NCBI GenBank assembly: GCA_964017125.1
Contig: OZ024903.1
Location: forward strand, 109,699,135-109,763,134
Direction: 5' to 3'
DNA: 64,000 nucleotides
DNA from: Flabesymbios commensalis
Taxonomy: Eukaryota > Annelida > Polychaeta > Terebellida > Flabelligeridae
Both the position numbers and the translations under genes were made by a program. The notes beneath the pieces were generated by a model. That model was not told the DNA's origin. It saw only the letters and a program-made list of their open reading frames with translations, and searched no databases. This document shows positions 31,061-42,103 of this stretch, piece by piece (position 1 is the stretch's first letter; every line of letters starts with the position of its first letter).

Positions 31061-31351
31061 TTTTTTCATAACAGATACCTCCTAACTTTTCAAAAGCGAA
31101 TAAAAGATAAATCTTCATATTTTTATTGATACGTTGGACCAATGTTCTTATATTGATTGCCCACCGTATATTAAAGCAACATGTCTTCTGCGTCTTGCTG
31201 GGAGGCTCTTGGTCACATCTTTCTCTCATTGACATTAGATAAGTAACATTCTTACTTTTTCTAATGAAATATCATAGTGTGAGTTTCCACAATGCTAAGA
31301 GATATTGTTTAAATGCCAATTCATCACCCAACACGCTGGCCCAGCATTAAA

Positions 31352-31381
31352 ACAATCAATCAATCAATCAATCAATCAATA
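31352..31381. repeat. (AATC)n microsatellite
   Basis: Seven to eight AATC units directly after GGCCCAGCATTAAAAC, a half of a foldback element. Confidence 0.9.
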
Positions 31382-31619
31382 TAACTTCTTCTATAGCTAT
31401 GTGACGTGTCATTGTGACGTGTCATTCACGTCTGTCTATATATAGTATGCGGCTAGGCAGACGCGTGTACTGTGCTCAGAAAAAAATCGATTATCAAAAC
31501 TTCACACAATTTTATTAGAAAAATCACACCTTTTCTAATATAAATAAGTGAATCATAGGATACAATAATTCTCAAGTCAGCGTGAGACATTGAACCAATG
31601 TTGATCTAATGTTGGCCCA

Positions 31620-32150
31620 TCGTAGCCAGTGTACGCTGAGATAAAAAAAATCCTGAAAAATGTGAAGGTAACCCAATTCAAATGATAAATTCACCTATAA
31701 AGACTGACGCTTGAACCCCTACGTTAACCACTGCCCTGCTATGCCCGGATATATACGGGGTTGAGGATGTTTTAGATCAATGAAAATATAACTTAATTTT
31801 GATAAAATAGTTTTTAGTAGATGCTTAGTTGATCCAATAATTTAATTTTAGACATGTCTATTTTTCATAAATAGTAATATTTTTCGTCATTTGAGGCTGG
31901 AAATTGCGTTAGCAATTCCAGCTTCAAATGACGAAAAATACAATTGAAGCAATTAAGCAGGACAAGGGTTAAGGAAATATTCGTTCATTCCAATGAGATG
32001 TAAATCTGTAATTATTAAGTAAAATACAAATCATTCATCAAACGATGACGCATCAATTCATTGCGCAATCGATCGTCCGCGCACAGGATTTTTGGGCTTA
32101 CGAATGGCTATGATTACAGACTCTGTATCGCACACAGAGTCAGTTATGTC
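31620..32150. repeat. Diverged third copy of the 20.74-21.0 kb segment
   Basis: GTACGCTGAGATAA, CCCAATTCAAATGA, CAAACGATGACGCAT and CAGACTCTGTATCGCACACA occur in the same order as at 20,745-21,005 and 53,460-53,735, with more differences. The copy is interrupted by the F4 element at 31,724-31,972. Confidence 0.8.
31724..31972 (-). mobile_element. F4 TTAA-hairpin element, 249 bp
   Basis: TTAA at 31,724-31,727 and 31,969-31,972. Termini TTAACCACTGCCCTGCT and AGCAGGACAAGGGTTAA. A perfect stem near the right end, TTTTTCGTCATTTGAGGCTG followed by GAAATTGC, pairs across GTTA. The matching segments at 20,838 and 53,565 lack this insert, which confirms it as an insertion. Its sequence is unlike F1-F3, but length and layout are the same. 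Confidence 0.87.
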
Positions 32151-32169
32151 AAGGAGAAAGAACGAAATT

Positions 32170-32235
32170 CGATAGATTCGTAGATCCGAATGTACGAGGC
32201 GCGAAGCGCCGAGTATATTCGGATCTACGAAACTA
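32170..32235. repeat. Short hairpin GATTCGTAGATCCGAAT
   Basis: ATTCGTAGATCCGAATGTAC and ATATTCGGATCTACGAA flank the palindrome GGCGCGAAGCGCC. The same word starts both large copies (base 10 and 32,413), so it may mark an old element at the duplication edge. Confidence 0.55.
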
Positions 32236-32543
32236 TTGTAATTGAGTTCTTTCTTCGACTTAAAATACACAGAATATGTGCAGATGTTCCAAGATTGGAT
32301 AAAAAACCTCAATTTCATTGTCAGTATCGCTAAACCAAGAAATATGGAAATATTAGACATGCAGTTTCGTGGTTAAACCCGTATATTGTGCCCATCTTGA
32401 CCAGTACAAAATAGCAGTAGATTCGTAGATCCGAATAGGCCAACTTCACGGGTGTATTTTAATACGGAGTATACTTTTGGAGCTATATCATCAGTTTTCT
32501 GTAATGTGTTTGTCTTGTAGCTGTCCACATCTCCCAAACCCCG

Positions 32544-32643
32544 TATTCGTACAAGTTACGATATATCGTAGGCTTCTCATTGGTCGAGATGACCATCTCG
32601 ACCAATCAGAAGCCTACGATATATCGTAACTTGTACGAGAATA
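32544..32643. mobile_element. About 100-bp palindrome, copy 2
   Basis: Paralogue of 152-253. The centre GGTCGAGATGACCATCTCGACC pairs almost perfectly, and TATTCGT has lost two bases at the left end. Confidence 0.85.
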
Positions 32644-32692
32644 CGGCCCAGTGTAATGTACCTTGTGACCAGACGATCATGTCAGGGGCGTA

Positions 32693-32836
32693 TCCAGACT
32701 AAGACAAAGGGGGGGGGGCTACAGGTCGACCATCCGTTAATAGGGGGGTCTGGGTCTGAAATTTTGAAAAACTGGGCATTTCGGTTACATTCAGGAGTGG
32801 TTACTGACACACAAAAAAACCCTGGATACGGCCCTG
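32693..32836. mobile_element. CAGGG(G)CGTATCCAG MITE, copy 2
   Basis: Paralogue of 293-463 with an internal loss. Ends CAGGGGCGTATCCAG and CTGGATACGGCCCTG. Confidence 0.65.
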
Positions 32837-32866
32837 CTTGTGTATAGGAGTCGGACAGACCACACT

Positions 32867-32975
32867 CCCAGCAAACACGGGGCATTTACCCAATGCTGTT
32901 TCAATGTTGGGCCAGCGTCGAAGACGGTGGCCCAACATTGAAACAACATTGGGTGAATTCCCCGTGTTTGCAGGG
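32867..32975. mobile_element. CCCAGCAAACACGG foldback, copy-2 specific
   Basis: CCCAGCAAACACGGGGCATT and its near complement AATTCCCCGTGTTTGCAGGG enclose inner arms CAATGCTGTTTCAATGTTGG / CCAACATTGAAACAACATTG. In copy 1 CACACTATGCC (near 490) is uninterrupted, so this is a recent insertion. The target duplication is at most two bases. Confidence 0.85.
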
Positions 32976-32989
32976 CTATGACTTCATTC

Positions 32990-33173
32990 CCTTACAACGC
33001 TGAAATATTTTTGTATAAACCATGGAGACCGAAGTTTTTTTTTCAATTAAAATTATCATAGATCTCTTAGTTATCTCTTTCGGCTTCATTTGAATACCTG
33101 TGTCATGGGTCCACAGCCATTATATTTGTTTAATTCTTCCAGTGTGGAGATCGACTTTAGACGTCAGAATCTG
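32990..33173 (+). mobile_element. F1 element, truncated, copy 2
   Basis: Paralogue of 503-692 with the cleaner terminus CCCTTACAACGCTGAAAT. The right hairpin arm is missing. Confidence 0.72.
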
Positions 33174-33400
33174 ATGGGGAAGCTTTTGCGGATACATTGT
33201 GAGATTTCTGTTTGACTTGTATCTGTCCACATCTGGCTGTGTCACGTGTATGTAGGACTACGTGGTCCGTATACAAAATAACCTAACTTTGCATCGTTTT
33301 TATTAGAAAATTTACGCTAAATCTTTACGTTTATATTAATAAAATAAGAGCATGTTATCATATGGTTAATCTTGAGAATTTTAGGAAATCCAGCTCTTTT

Positions 33401-33540
33401 AAACATTGACCCAACTGACCCGACCAGGAGGCATTCCAAACATTGACCCAATTGACCCGACCAGGAGGCATTCCAAACATTGACCCAATTGACCCGACCA
33501 GTAGGCATTCCAAACATTGACCCAATTGACCCGACCAGGA
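33401..33540. repeat. 37-bp minisatellite, left half of a split array
   Basis: Four units of ACATTGACCCAATTGACCCG plus ACCAGGAGGCATTCCAA. The array is interrupted by the retroposon at 33,541-34,200 and resumes at 34,201. Confidence 0.92.
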
Positions 33541-34200
33541 GTAGTGGTAGTGAATCAATGTTTTACGTCACTTTTCGGCACAAAAGGTCTTTAAGGGACA
33601 TTGTAATACGATAAAAATGTTGTAGTCATTGGATGAGATGAAATGATGTACAGATGATGATGTGAGGGTGGGGGTGATAGGGCATGGTGAGTTATTGGGA
33701 GCGTTTTCCTTCGCTCGCCCGATAAGGGGTTCTGGGCATGTCTACCCTCAGACATGCCCAGACGACAGGAGAATTGAGTTTCGCTGTGCAATTTAATGCT
33801 GAAACTCCCTGGCATTTCGCGCAGCTCCGCTATCCTCGGGTCGGATAGTCCCCAGAGTAACAATAAGAAGGATCACTCCCTCTGGGTAACTCCATTCATC
33901 CCACGTGAGAGACCTAATGTCAAATCCACTATTGCCGGTTATTTAAGGCTACCACGGCCTACATCAGCGCCAGCACTGATGCGGGTGCTGCATTGGCTCC
34001 GCTGTTGAGCGGAGGAACCAGGGTACGCCACTGGCAATCCGACCGAAGATTGTAGCCAGATACGAGGAGGCTGCAGCTGCCCTTGGATGATCGCTGTAGA
34101 CTAGTGCTTCCGTACAATGCCGTACACAGCATCCAACAGATGGAACAGATCCTAATGACCCTCCCCAAAGTACTACTACTAGCAATCATCCCAGTACCCC
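33541..34200 (-). mobile_element. (TAC)n-tail retroposon inserted in minisatellite, copy 2
   Basis: The 13-bp target duplication GACCCGACCAGGA is at 33,528-33,540 and 34,201-34,213. The minus-strand 5' end GGGGTACTGGG is identical to that of the copy 1 element, but the insertion point differs. Length 660 bp. These are two independent insertions of one family at sites about 130 bp apart in ancestral coordinates. Confidence 0.92.
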
Positions 34201-34445
34201 GACCCGACCAGGAGGCATTCCAAATATTGATCCAATTAACCCGACCAGGAGGCATTCCAAACATTGACCTAATTGACCCGACCAGGAGGCATTCCAAGCA
34301 TTGACCCAATTGACCCGACCAGGAAGCATTCCAAACATTGACCTAATTGACCCGACCAGGAGGCATTCCAAACATTGAACCAATTGACCCGACCAGGAGG
34401 CATTCCAAACATTGACCCAATTGACCCGACCAGGAGGCATACGAA
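34201..34445. repeat. 37-bp minisatellite, right half
   Basis: Six to seven units continue after the retroposon. Minus-strand frames such as SWSGQLGQCLECLLVG cycle through three frames and are incidental. Confidence 0.92.
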
Positions 34446-34577
34446 AATTGACCCAATTGACATTGACCCACTGCTGATTCTCTTAATTCGCTCGTCTGCT
34501 TTCACAATGATACATTTTCTCCAAAGTTGGAATGTCTGTCCACTGTCTGGGACGCTGCCCTTACATCAATTAAACAT

Positions 34578-34822
34578 TGGTTTAACCTAAATCGCTGAAA
34601 TATTTTTGTACAAACCATGGAAACTAAAGGTTTTTTTTTATTTTAAATCATCATAAATGGCTTAGTTAGCTTTTCCCGCTTCATTTGAATAGCTATCTTA
34701 TGGGTGTACGGCCATTAGAAATATGTTTACTCTTACAGTGCGGGGATCGTCTTTAGTCGTCAGAATCTGACGTCTGTAGACGTCAGATTCTGCCGACTAA
34801 AGTCTATCCCTGCACTGTAAGA
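34578..34822 (+). mobile_element. F1 TTAA-hairpin element, copy 2
   Basis: Paralogue of 1,788-2,031. Arms CTTTAGTCGTCAGAATCTG and CAGATTCTGCCGACTAAAG with a TGTA apex. Ends CTGCACTGTAAGAGTA, TTAA lost. Confidence 0.78.
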
Positions 34823-34825
34823 GTA

Positions 34826-34902
34826 CCCAGCAAACACGAGACGTTGAGCCAATGTTGTTTTAATGTTGGGCCACCGTCGCACCTATCTTGTGTTAGCAGG
34901 GT
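34826..34902. mobile_element. CCCAGCAAACAC foldback, copy 2
   Basis: Paralogue of 2,040-2,116; CCCAGCAAACACGAGACGTT to TTGTGTTAGCAGGG. Confidence 0.75.
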
Positions 34903-35161
34903 AGTGAGTGTTCTGTGAGATTTGTGTGATGTGTTTGTTAGTTCTTTCCGCTTCATTTGAATATCTATGTGAGACCGTCTTTATACGTCAGAGCCTGACG
35001 TCTGTAGACATCAGGCTCTGACGTATGAAGACTGTCCACGCACTAAAAGAATAAAAAATGTCTCTAATGGCCGTAGATCCATAACATAGGTATTCAAATG
35101 AAGCGGAAAGAGCTGACTAAGACATTTATGATGATCTAAAATTGAAAATAACACTTTTTGT

Positions 35162-35428
35162 TAAAATTGAAATGAATCGGGCTTTAGGCCACCTTTGTGC
35201 ACATATAGGCTAAACTGGGCCAGGAGAACCTCCTGAGGATGGTGAGATGATTGAGATGACACTGTCCTCCAGACACAGGATTCGAAATTCGGGCCCTGGC
35301 GGTCTGAGGCCGAGCACGCTACCTCTCGGTTACGGAGGCTCCCCACAATACTGACTTTCACACGTGGATGGGGAAGAAACATTTTTTGTTTCTTCCAAAC
35401 CGCCGAGACCGCCACCCCCCCCCCCCCC
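35162..35428 (-). mobile_element. Dual-module SINE, 5' truncated, copy-2 specific
   Basis: The 12-bp target duplication AACACTTTTTGT is at 35,150-35,161 and 35,429-35,440. Copy 1 has the empty site near 2,368. The tail and module 2 are complete. Module 1 stops at CGGCGGTCTCGGCGG-like sequence, with a C-run at the junction. It sits inside an F1 element. Confidence 0.9.
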
Positions 35429-35596
35429 AACACTTTTTGTATCCATGATTTAGACTCTATACTTAGGATTGTAGGGGGTTAACGTTTTGAGGTAAACCTA
35501 TATAGTCGGTTTTCTGTGAGATTTGTATGATGTTTTTTCTTGTCTCTGTTGACACCTGTTAGTGTCACGTGTATGTCCGAGGATCAGCAACGTCAC

Positions 35597-38414
35597 GTCT
35601 TTATAAGGTCTTTATAAGGTCCCCCTGTCGTACGCCTTTATAAGGTCTTTATAAGGTCCCCCTGTCGTACGTCTTTATAAGGTCTTTATATGATCCCCCT
35701 GTCGTACGTCTTTATAAGGTCTTTATAAAGTCCCCCTGTCGTACGTCTTTATAAGGTCTTTATAAGGTCCCCCTGTCGTACGTCTTTATAAGGTCCCCCT
35801 GTCGTACGTCTTTATAAGGTTTTTATAAGGTTCGCCTGTTGTACGTCTTTATAAGTTCTTCATAAGGTCCCCCTGTCGTACGTCTTTATAAGGTCTTTAT
35901 AAGGTCCCCCTGTCGTACGTCTTTATAAGGTGGTCTTTATAAGGTTCGCCTGTCGTACGTCTTTATAAGGTCTTTATAAGGTCCCCCTGTCGTACGTCTT
36001 TATAAGTTCTTTATATGGTCCGCCTGTCGTACGTCTTTAAAAAGTCTTATAAGGTCCCCCTGTCGTACGTCTTTATAAGGTCTTTATAAGGTCCGCCTGT
36101 CGTACGTTTTTATAAGGTCTTTATAAGGTCCGCCTGTCGTACGTCTTTATAAAGTCTTTATAAGGTCCGCCTGTTGTACGTCTTTATAAGGTCTTTATAA
36201 GGTCCGCCTGTCGTACGTCTTTAAAAGGTGTTTATAAGGTCCGCCTGTCGTACGTCTTTATAAGGTGTTTATAAGGTCCGCCTGTCATACGCCTGTCTTT
36301 ATAAGGTCTTTATAAATAAGGTCCGCCTGTCGTACGTCTTTATAAGGTCTTTATAAGGTCCGCCTGTCGTACGTCTTTATAAGGTGTTTATAAGGTCCGC
36401 CTGTCGTACGCCTGTCTTTATAAGGTCTTTATAAATAAGGTCCGCCTGTCGTACGTCTTTATAAGGTCTTTATAAGGTCCCCCTGTCGTACGTCTTTATA
36501 AGGTTTTTATAAGGTTCGCCTGTTGTACGTCTTTATAAGTTCTTCATAAGGTCCCCCTGTCGTACGTCTTTATAAGGTCTTTATAAGGTCCCCCTGTCGT
36601 ACGTCTTTATAAGGTGGTCTTTATAAGGTCCCCCTGTCGTACGTCTTTATAAGGTCTTTATATGATCCCCCTGTCGTACGTCTTTATAAGGTCTTTATAA
36701 AGCCCCCCTGTCGTACGTCTTTATAAGGTCTTTATAAGGTCCCCCTGTCGTACGTCTTTATAAGGTCTTTATAAGGTCCCCCAGTCGTACGTCTTTATAA
36801 GGTTTTTATAAGGTTCGCCTGTTGTACGTCTTTATAAGTTCTTCATAAGGTCCCCCTGTCGTACGTCTTTATAAGGTCTTTATAAGGTCCCCCTGTCGTA
36901 CGTCTTTATAAGGTGGTCTTTATAAGTCTTTATAAGGTTCGCCTGTCGTACGTCTTTATAAGGTCTTTATAAGGTCCCCCTGTCGTACGTCTTTATAAGG
37001 TGGTCTTTATAAGTCTTTATAAGGTTCGCCTGTCGTACGTATTTATAAGGTCTTTATAAGGTCCCCCTGTCGTACGTCTTTATAAGTTCTTTATATGGTC
37101 CGCCTGTCGTACGTCTTTATAAAGTCTTATAAGGTCCCCCTGTCGTACGTCTTTATAAGGTCTTTATAAGGTCCGCCTGTCGTACGTTTTTATAAGGTCT
37201 TTATAAGGTCCGCCTGTCGTACGTCTTTATAAGGTCTTTATAAGGTCCGCCTGTTGTACGTCTTTATAAGGTCTTTATAAGGTCCGCCTGTCGTACGTCT
37301 TTATAAGGTGTTTATAAGGTCCGCCTGTCGTACGTCTTTATAAGGTGTTTATAAGGTCCGCCTGTCATACGCCTGTCTTTATAAGGTCTTTATAAATAAG
37401 GTCCGCCTGTCGTACGTCTTTATAAAGTCTTTATAAGGTCCGCCTGTCGTACGTCTTTATAAGGTGTTTATAAGGTCCGCCTGTCGTACGCCTGTCTTTA
37501 TAAGGTCTTTATAAATAAGGTCCGCCTGTCGTACGTCTTTATAAGGTCTTTATAAGGTCCCCCTGTCGTACGTCTTTATAAGGTTTTTATAAGGTTCGCC
37601 TGTTGTACGTCTTTATAAGTTCTTCATAAGGTCCCCCTGTCGTACGTCTTTATAAGGTCTTTATAAGGTCCCCCTGTCGTACGTCTTTATAAGGTGGTCT
37701 TTATAAGGTTCGCCTGTCGTACGTCTTTATAAGGTATTTATAAGGTCCCCCTGTCGTACGTCTTTATAAGTTCTTTATATGGTCCGCCTGTCGTACGTCT
37801 TTATAAAGTCTTATAAGGTCCCCCTGTCGTACGTCTTTATCAGGTCTTCATAAGGTCCGCCTGTCGTACGTTTTTATAAGGTCTTTATAAGGTCCGCCTG
37901 TCGTACGTCTTTATAAAGTCTTTATAAGGTCCGCCTGTTGTACGTCTTTATAAGGTGTTTATAAGGTCCGCCTGTCGTACGTCTTTATAAGGTGTTTATA
38001 AGGTCCGCCTGTCGTACGTCTTTATAAGGTGTTTATAAGGTCCGCCTGTCATACGCCTGTCTTTATAAGGTCTTTATAAATAAGGTCCGCCTGTCGTACG
38101 TCTTTATAAGGTCTTTATAAGGTCCGCCTGTCGTACGTCTTTATAAGGTGTTTATAAGGTCCGCCTGTCGTACGCCTGTCTTTATAAGGTCTTTATAAAT
38201 AAGGTCCGCCTGTCGTACGTCTTTATAAGGTCTTTATAAGGTCCGCCTGTCGTACGTCTTTATAAGGTGTTTATAAGGTCCGCCTGTCGTACGCCTGTCT
38301 TTATAAGGTCTTTATAAATAAGGTCCGCCTGTCGTACGTCTTTGTAAGGTCTTTATAAGGTCCGCCTGTCGTACGTCTTTATAAGGTCTTTATAAGGTCC
38401 GCCTGTCGTACGTC
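35597..38414. repeat. 37-bp TATAAGG minisatellite, copy 2 array (2.8 kb)
   Basis: Same unit as 2,540-3,112 (ends TCCGCCTGTCGTAC). Higher-order blocks are visible: the variant GGTTTTTATAAGGTTCGCC recurs at about 35,818, 36,500, 36,804 and 37,580, and CATACGCCTGTC recurs with TATAAATAAGG. Each block keeps the same order of unit variants, showing that multi-unit blocks were copied. Confidence 0.95.
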
Positions 38415-38486
38415 CCTGAGCGATATCAACGTCGAATCACTGGTCTCAATCTTAACTCGATAAGGCCGCCATTACCATGATCGCCT

Positions 38487-38612
38487 AGTCACATTGAGAA
38501 GGGAGAAACAAGGATATTCCATTGAAAACCCCACACGGGAACAGCGGAGTTTGAACCCGGGACGCATGCATGCATGTGAGGCAGTCAGGCGCCCTCGCCA
38601 TTGCGGCACGTC
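38487..38612 (-). mobile_element. tRNA-like SINE (family 2), copy 2
   Basis: Paralogue of 3,205-3,335. Minus-strand GCGTCCCGGGTTCAAACTCC and ATATCCTTGTTTCTCCC. Confidence 0.6.
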
Positions 38613-39944
38613 CCCTTCTCACTGTCTTCATAAGGTCCCGATGTCTACGCAGCCTGTACCAAGCGGTCAGCTCAGATCCGCAAGTGCCAGACAGGAAGTC
38701 ACCCCGCCTGACCGTATCCATGGTGATCTGAGACACGTGACAGACGCCGGCAATCACGACAAATAAGGATATAAACCAGGAAATAGTGTGCCCCATGTGG
38801 CACATGCGCACTGACAAACAATCAGACGGATATTAAATTGGGAAACAGAGGAATCAGATCAGGTGCAAATGAAAATGAAATAAATCATTGCCTCCACTAA
38901 AATTAATCAAACGACACAACATTAGTTTTTGTAATTTAATTATAGAATATAAAGTTTCTTTTTTCGGCAAATTATTAGTGAGTGATATCGGGCAGCGTGT
39001 GACAAATAATAAAACATAATTTCACATAGGCCTAGATCACATGTCAGATGCTGATAACCTTGATCCGCAGCTTTAACATCTGGTGAACATTTTCTGAGAA
39101 CAGGCGTTTTTGAGAGGCTGCCGTGAAAATCGAACCGACATGTTTACAAACTGCAGTATGCAGTGTTTGATCTAGGCAACAGCGGAAACCGTGAGGCAAA
39201 ATTACCCGAAGACGTATTCCATTGCTATTGTGCCGCTAAATATATTATATGATCCCATGATTTATGGTGGAAGTACTATAGATTATTGGCAAGGAATCAA
39301 TCATGATACAACGGATGAGGCTGTATGTTATATTATATAACGATATTTTAGTATCTAATTTAATGTAAACGACACCTGCACATGGGTTCATGTTTGTTAG
39401 TGTGCATTATGTAGACAATGCTCGTAATCAGGTAATATCAGGGATAGGAATTACTGGACATATATGCTGCCTACCCCACTTTCTAGCATGAAGAATTATT
39501 ATACACACAACCACTTTGCATACTTTTAGGCAATTTTCATTACTTTTATATTATATATGTGTATTTATTTGATTGCACAGACCGTAACTGTATTATTTTG
39601 CATGCAAATACATAGGCTGTATACAGGGGCGGATTCAGGCGGGGAGGGGTGGGGGGGGTTGTCAGGTTTGAAACTTTTTTTTTTGACACTTTAAAATTTT
39701 CTGGGGTAGTGCTCCGAATTCTCGTTAACTGAGGATACAAAAATAACATTGCTTGATGATTACATTTTAAAGCAAATTACGGGAGGCAAATCAAATTCCA
39801 CTTGGACCCACCCCCTTTTTTTCTATGTTTTGACGATTGTTTTTGAATAATAATAATAATAACAGCAGCACTGAAACAATAATAAGTCTCCAACACATAG
39901 GGGGTGGAGACTTAATGAAAATATGACAAAATGTCTGTAAAGGG

Positions 39945-40046
39945 GGAAAGCCTTTCAGTGCGGGGATCGTCTTTATACGTCAGAATTTGACGTCTGTAGA
40001 CGTCAGATTTTAACGTATAAAGACTGTCCCCGTACTGTAGGCGTTA
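39945..40046 (-). mobile_element. F1 hairpin half, split by a LINE
   Basis: CCTTTCAGTGCGGGGATCGT with arms CTTTATACGTCAGAATTTG and CAGATTTTAACGTATAAAG. The body resumes at about 41,070 after the LINE. Paralogue of 4,684-4,933. Confidence 0.8.
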
Positions 40047-40047
40047 A

Positions 40048-40091
<44 letters not shown>

Positions 40092-41065
40092 TAATAATAA
40101 TAACATATATTTATTCAGGGTAAAACTGATTAGCAGAAGGTGCTATTTTACATAGTTGCCCTGATGTACCTCAAAGACAAGGTAATATTGACGTTACTAT
40201 AAAATACAAATATAACATATACATATAGACATAGACATCATGCATTTAACAATATTAATCAAAACAAAGTATTTTAACTCTGCTGCAATATAAATGTTTT
40301 TAAAAGCCTCTTGAATGAGTGTATGGAGTTACAATTGCGTATATGAATAGGAAGGTTATTCCATATCATAGGCCCATTAACTTGTAATGCACTCTTAAAT
40401 GAAGATCTGTTGATTTTAGGCACATATAAAACATTAGTATCGCACGATCTAGTTTGCCTGATGGCAATATCACGTTTAAATGTAAAATTATCTAAAATAT
40501 GATCAGGTAAATTCCCACTTAACGATTTAAAAACTAAGAGCGCAGTGAAATAATCCCTACGCTGGGTAATATTGAGCCACCCCAGATCCCTCACAATGTC
40601 AATCCCCCTAGTGTTAAAATCAAAATTGTTGGTAATAAGCCTGGCGGCACGATTTTGCATTTTCTGTATTAAATGTAAATTGTGAGAAGATGTGAAGCTC
40701 CAGACTGTCAAGCAGTAATCTATGTGAGACTGGACGGTGGTCATGTAGTATTTAGAGAGGCAATCTAAAGAAACAATATATCTTAAACGTCTTAATAATC
40801 CAATTTTAGGTGCAATTTTTTAAACTAATTTGTTGATATGATCAGACCAGCATAATTTCGTATCTAGACAGAAACCTAGATATTTAGTGACCTTAACTTG
40901 TTCAATTTGAGTGCCATTTAAATTTATATTCAGTCTATGAGACAAAAGTTTCCGATTAGATGTTACAATCATACAATGTGTTTTAAGTTCATTAACTAAC
41001 AGCTTATTATGAAAAAACCATTGGGAAACAATATCAACATCCCTCTGTAAAAGTTGTTGAATAAT
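40047..41065 (-). mobile_element. 5'-truncated LINE with reverse transcriptase C-terminal region
   Basis: The minus strand reads through a CR1/Jockey-type region: WFFHNKLLVNELKTH, then VTKYLGFCLDTKLCWSDHIN, then LLRRLRYIVSL and SHIDYCLTVWSF, QNRAARLI. This is the segment after the catalytic palm (thumb/connection). A stop codon interrupts it after HINKLV, and the intact stretch is 156 codons (40,274-40,744). About 120 bp of 3' UTR ending TGAATAAATATATG and an (ATT)n tail follow. The catalytic YADD box is not included. Copy 1 lacks it (near 4,785), so it is an insertion into an F1 element. Confidence 0.9.
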
Positions 41066-41249
41066 GGTCAGAGAACCACAACATGGGTATTCAAAAGAAG
41101 CGGAAAGAGCTAGCTAAGACATTTATGATGCTTTCAAATTAAAATAAACCCTTTGGTCTCCATGATTTATACACAATGATTTCAGCGTTGTAAGGGTTGA
41201 GTGCATGGTTAACGTTATATTGATGTGGTCCACATTCACAGTGGCCGGT

Positions 41250-41466
41250 AATAATGTAGATCTGGCTATATTCGCGAGGTTTTAATTTTCGCGAATTTTG
41301 CGTGCAGGACAAATTCGCAAATTCAAGAATCTCGCGAAAATTGTTATTTTTATTTTTATAATAGCGCTACTAAAGAAGAATGAAAATTTGCTAATTCTAA
41401 GCTTCGTGAAAACTCTTAAAATCAGAAATTCGCGAAAATTGATACACGCGAAAATTACCACATATA
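41250..41466. mobile_element. TTCGCG-rich foldback, copy 2
   Basis: GTAGATCTGGCTATATTCGC to CGCGAAAATTACCACATATA. Paralogue of 4,981-5,172. Confidence 0.65.
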
Positions 41467-42103
41467 CAGTACACGAAGGTTACAGTAGGCTGTGGCCATG
41501 CCAGGATACACTTGTGATTATTATAGACATATAATATTTCCCCACATTTTCCGGCTCATACATAATAAGCTTCGCGAGGAATCTCTGCGATTTAGACCGC
41601 TCTGAAAATCTCTGTTTTGACAGGAAAACTAATCACTCCCAGAATCAGCACATTTAGCACTGCCAGAAAACACTAGACGTTGGCACAATGTTGGCCTAAT
41701 GTTGAATACGACGCTACTTCAACATTAACTTTTCTTTGCCGAAATTCCGCACGAAAACGTACTGCTGGAACACGTGGAAACTGAGTTTTTTTTATCTTAA
41801 TCGTGATGTAATATTTCATCTTCTCAAGTGGATCCTAATAAACAACCATTAGACGCAGCATATAGTAAACTGATCACATAGCTATGTACCCCCCAGGGCT
41901 TGAATGTGGCATAGTTATAAGATCACACCAAGTTCATTCAAGGTCATTTTAAGGTCAAATAAGCTGATTTTTTTAATGTATAATCATTTTGTTCATCTTC
42001 ACCCTTTAACCACGACCATAATCGTTCCATTAGTTTTATTAGTCGATCAAATCATTGTTACTGGAAACTAAATGTGTGTTTAAACATCAGGATTTGTCTA
42101 CAA

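Noticed and set aside
35597-38414. CRISPR-like array or TATA-box promoter cluster
   Set aside because: There are no unique spacers between units; it is a contiguous minisatellite, and TATAAGG is just part of each unit.
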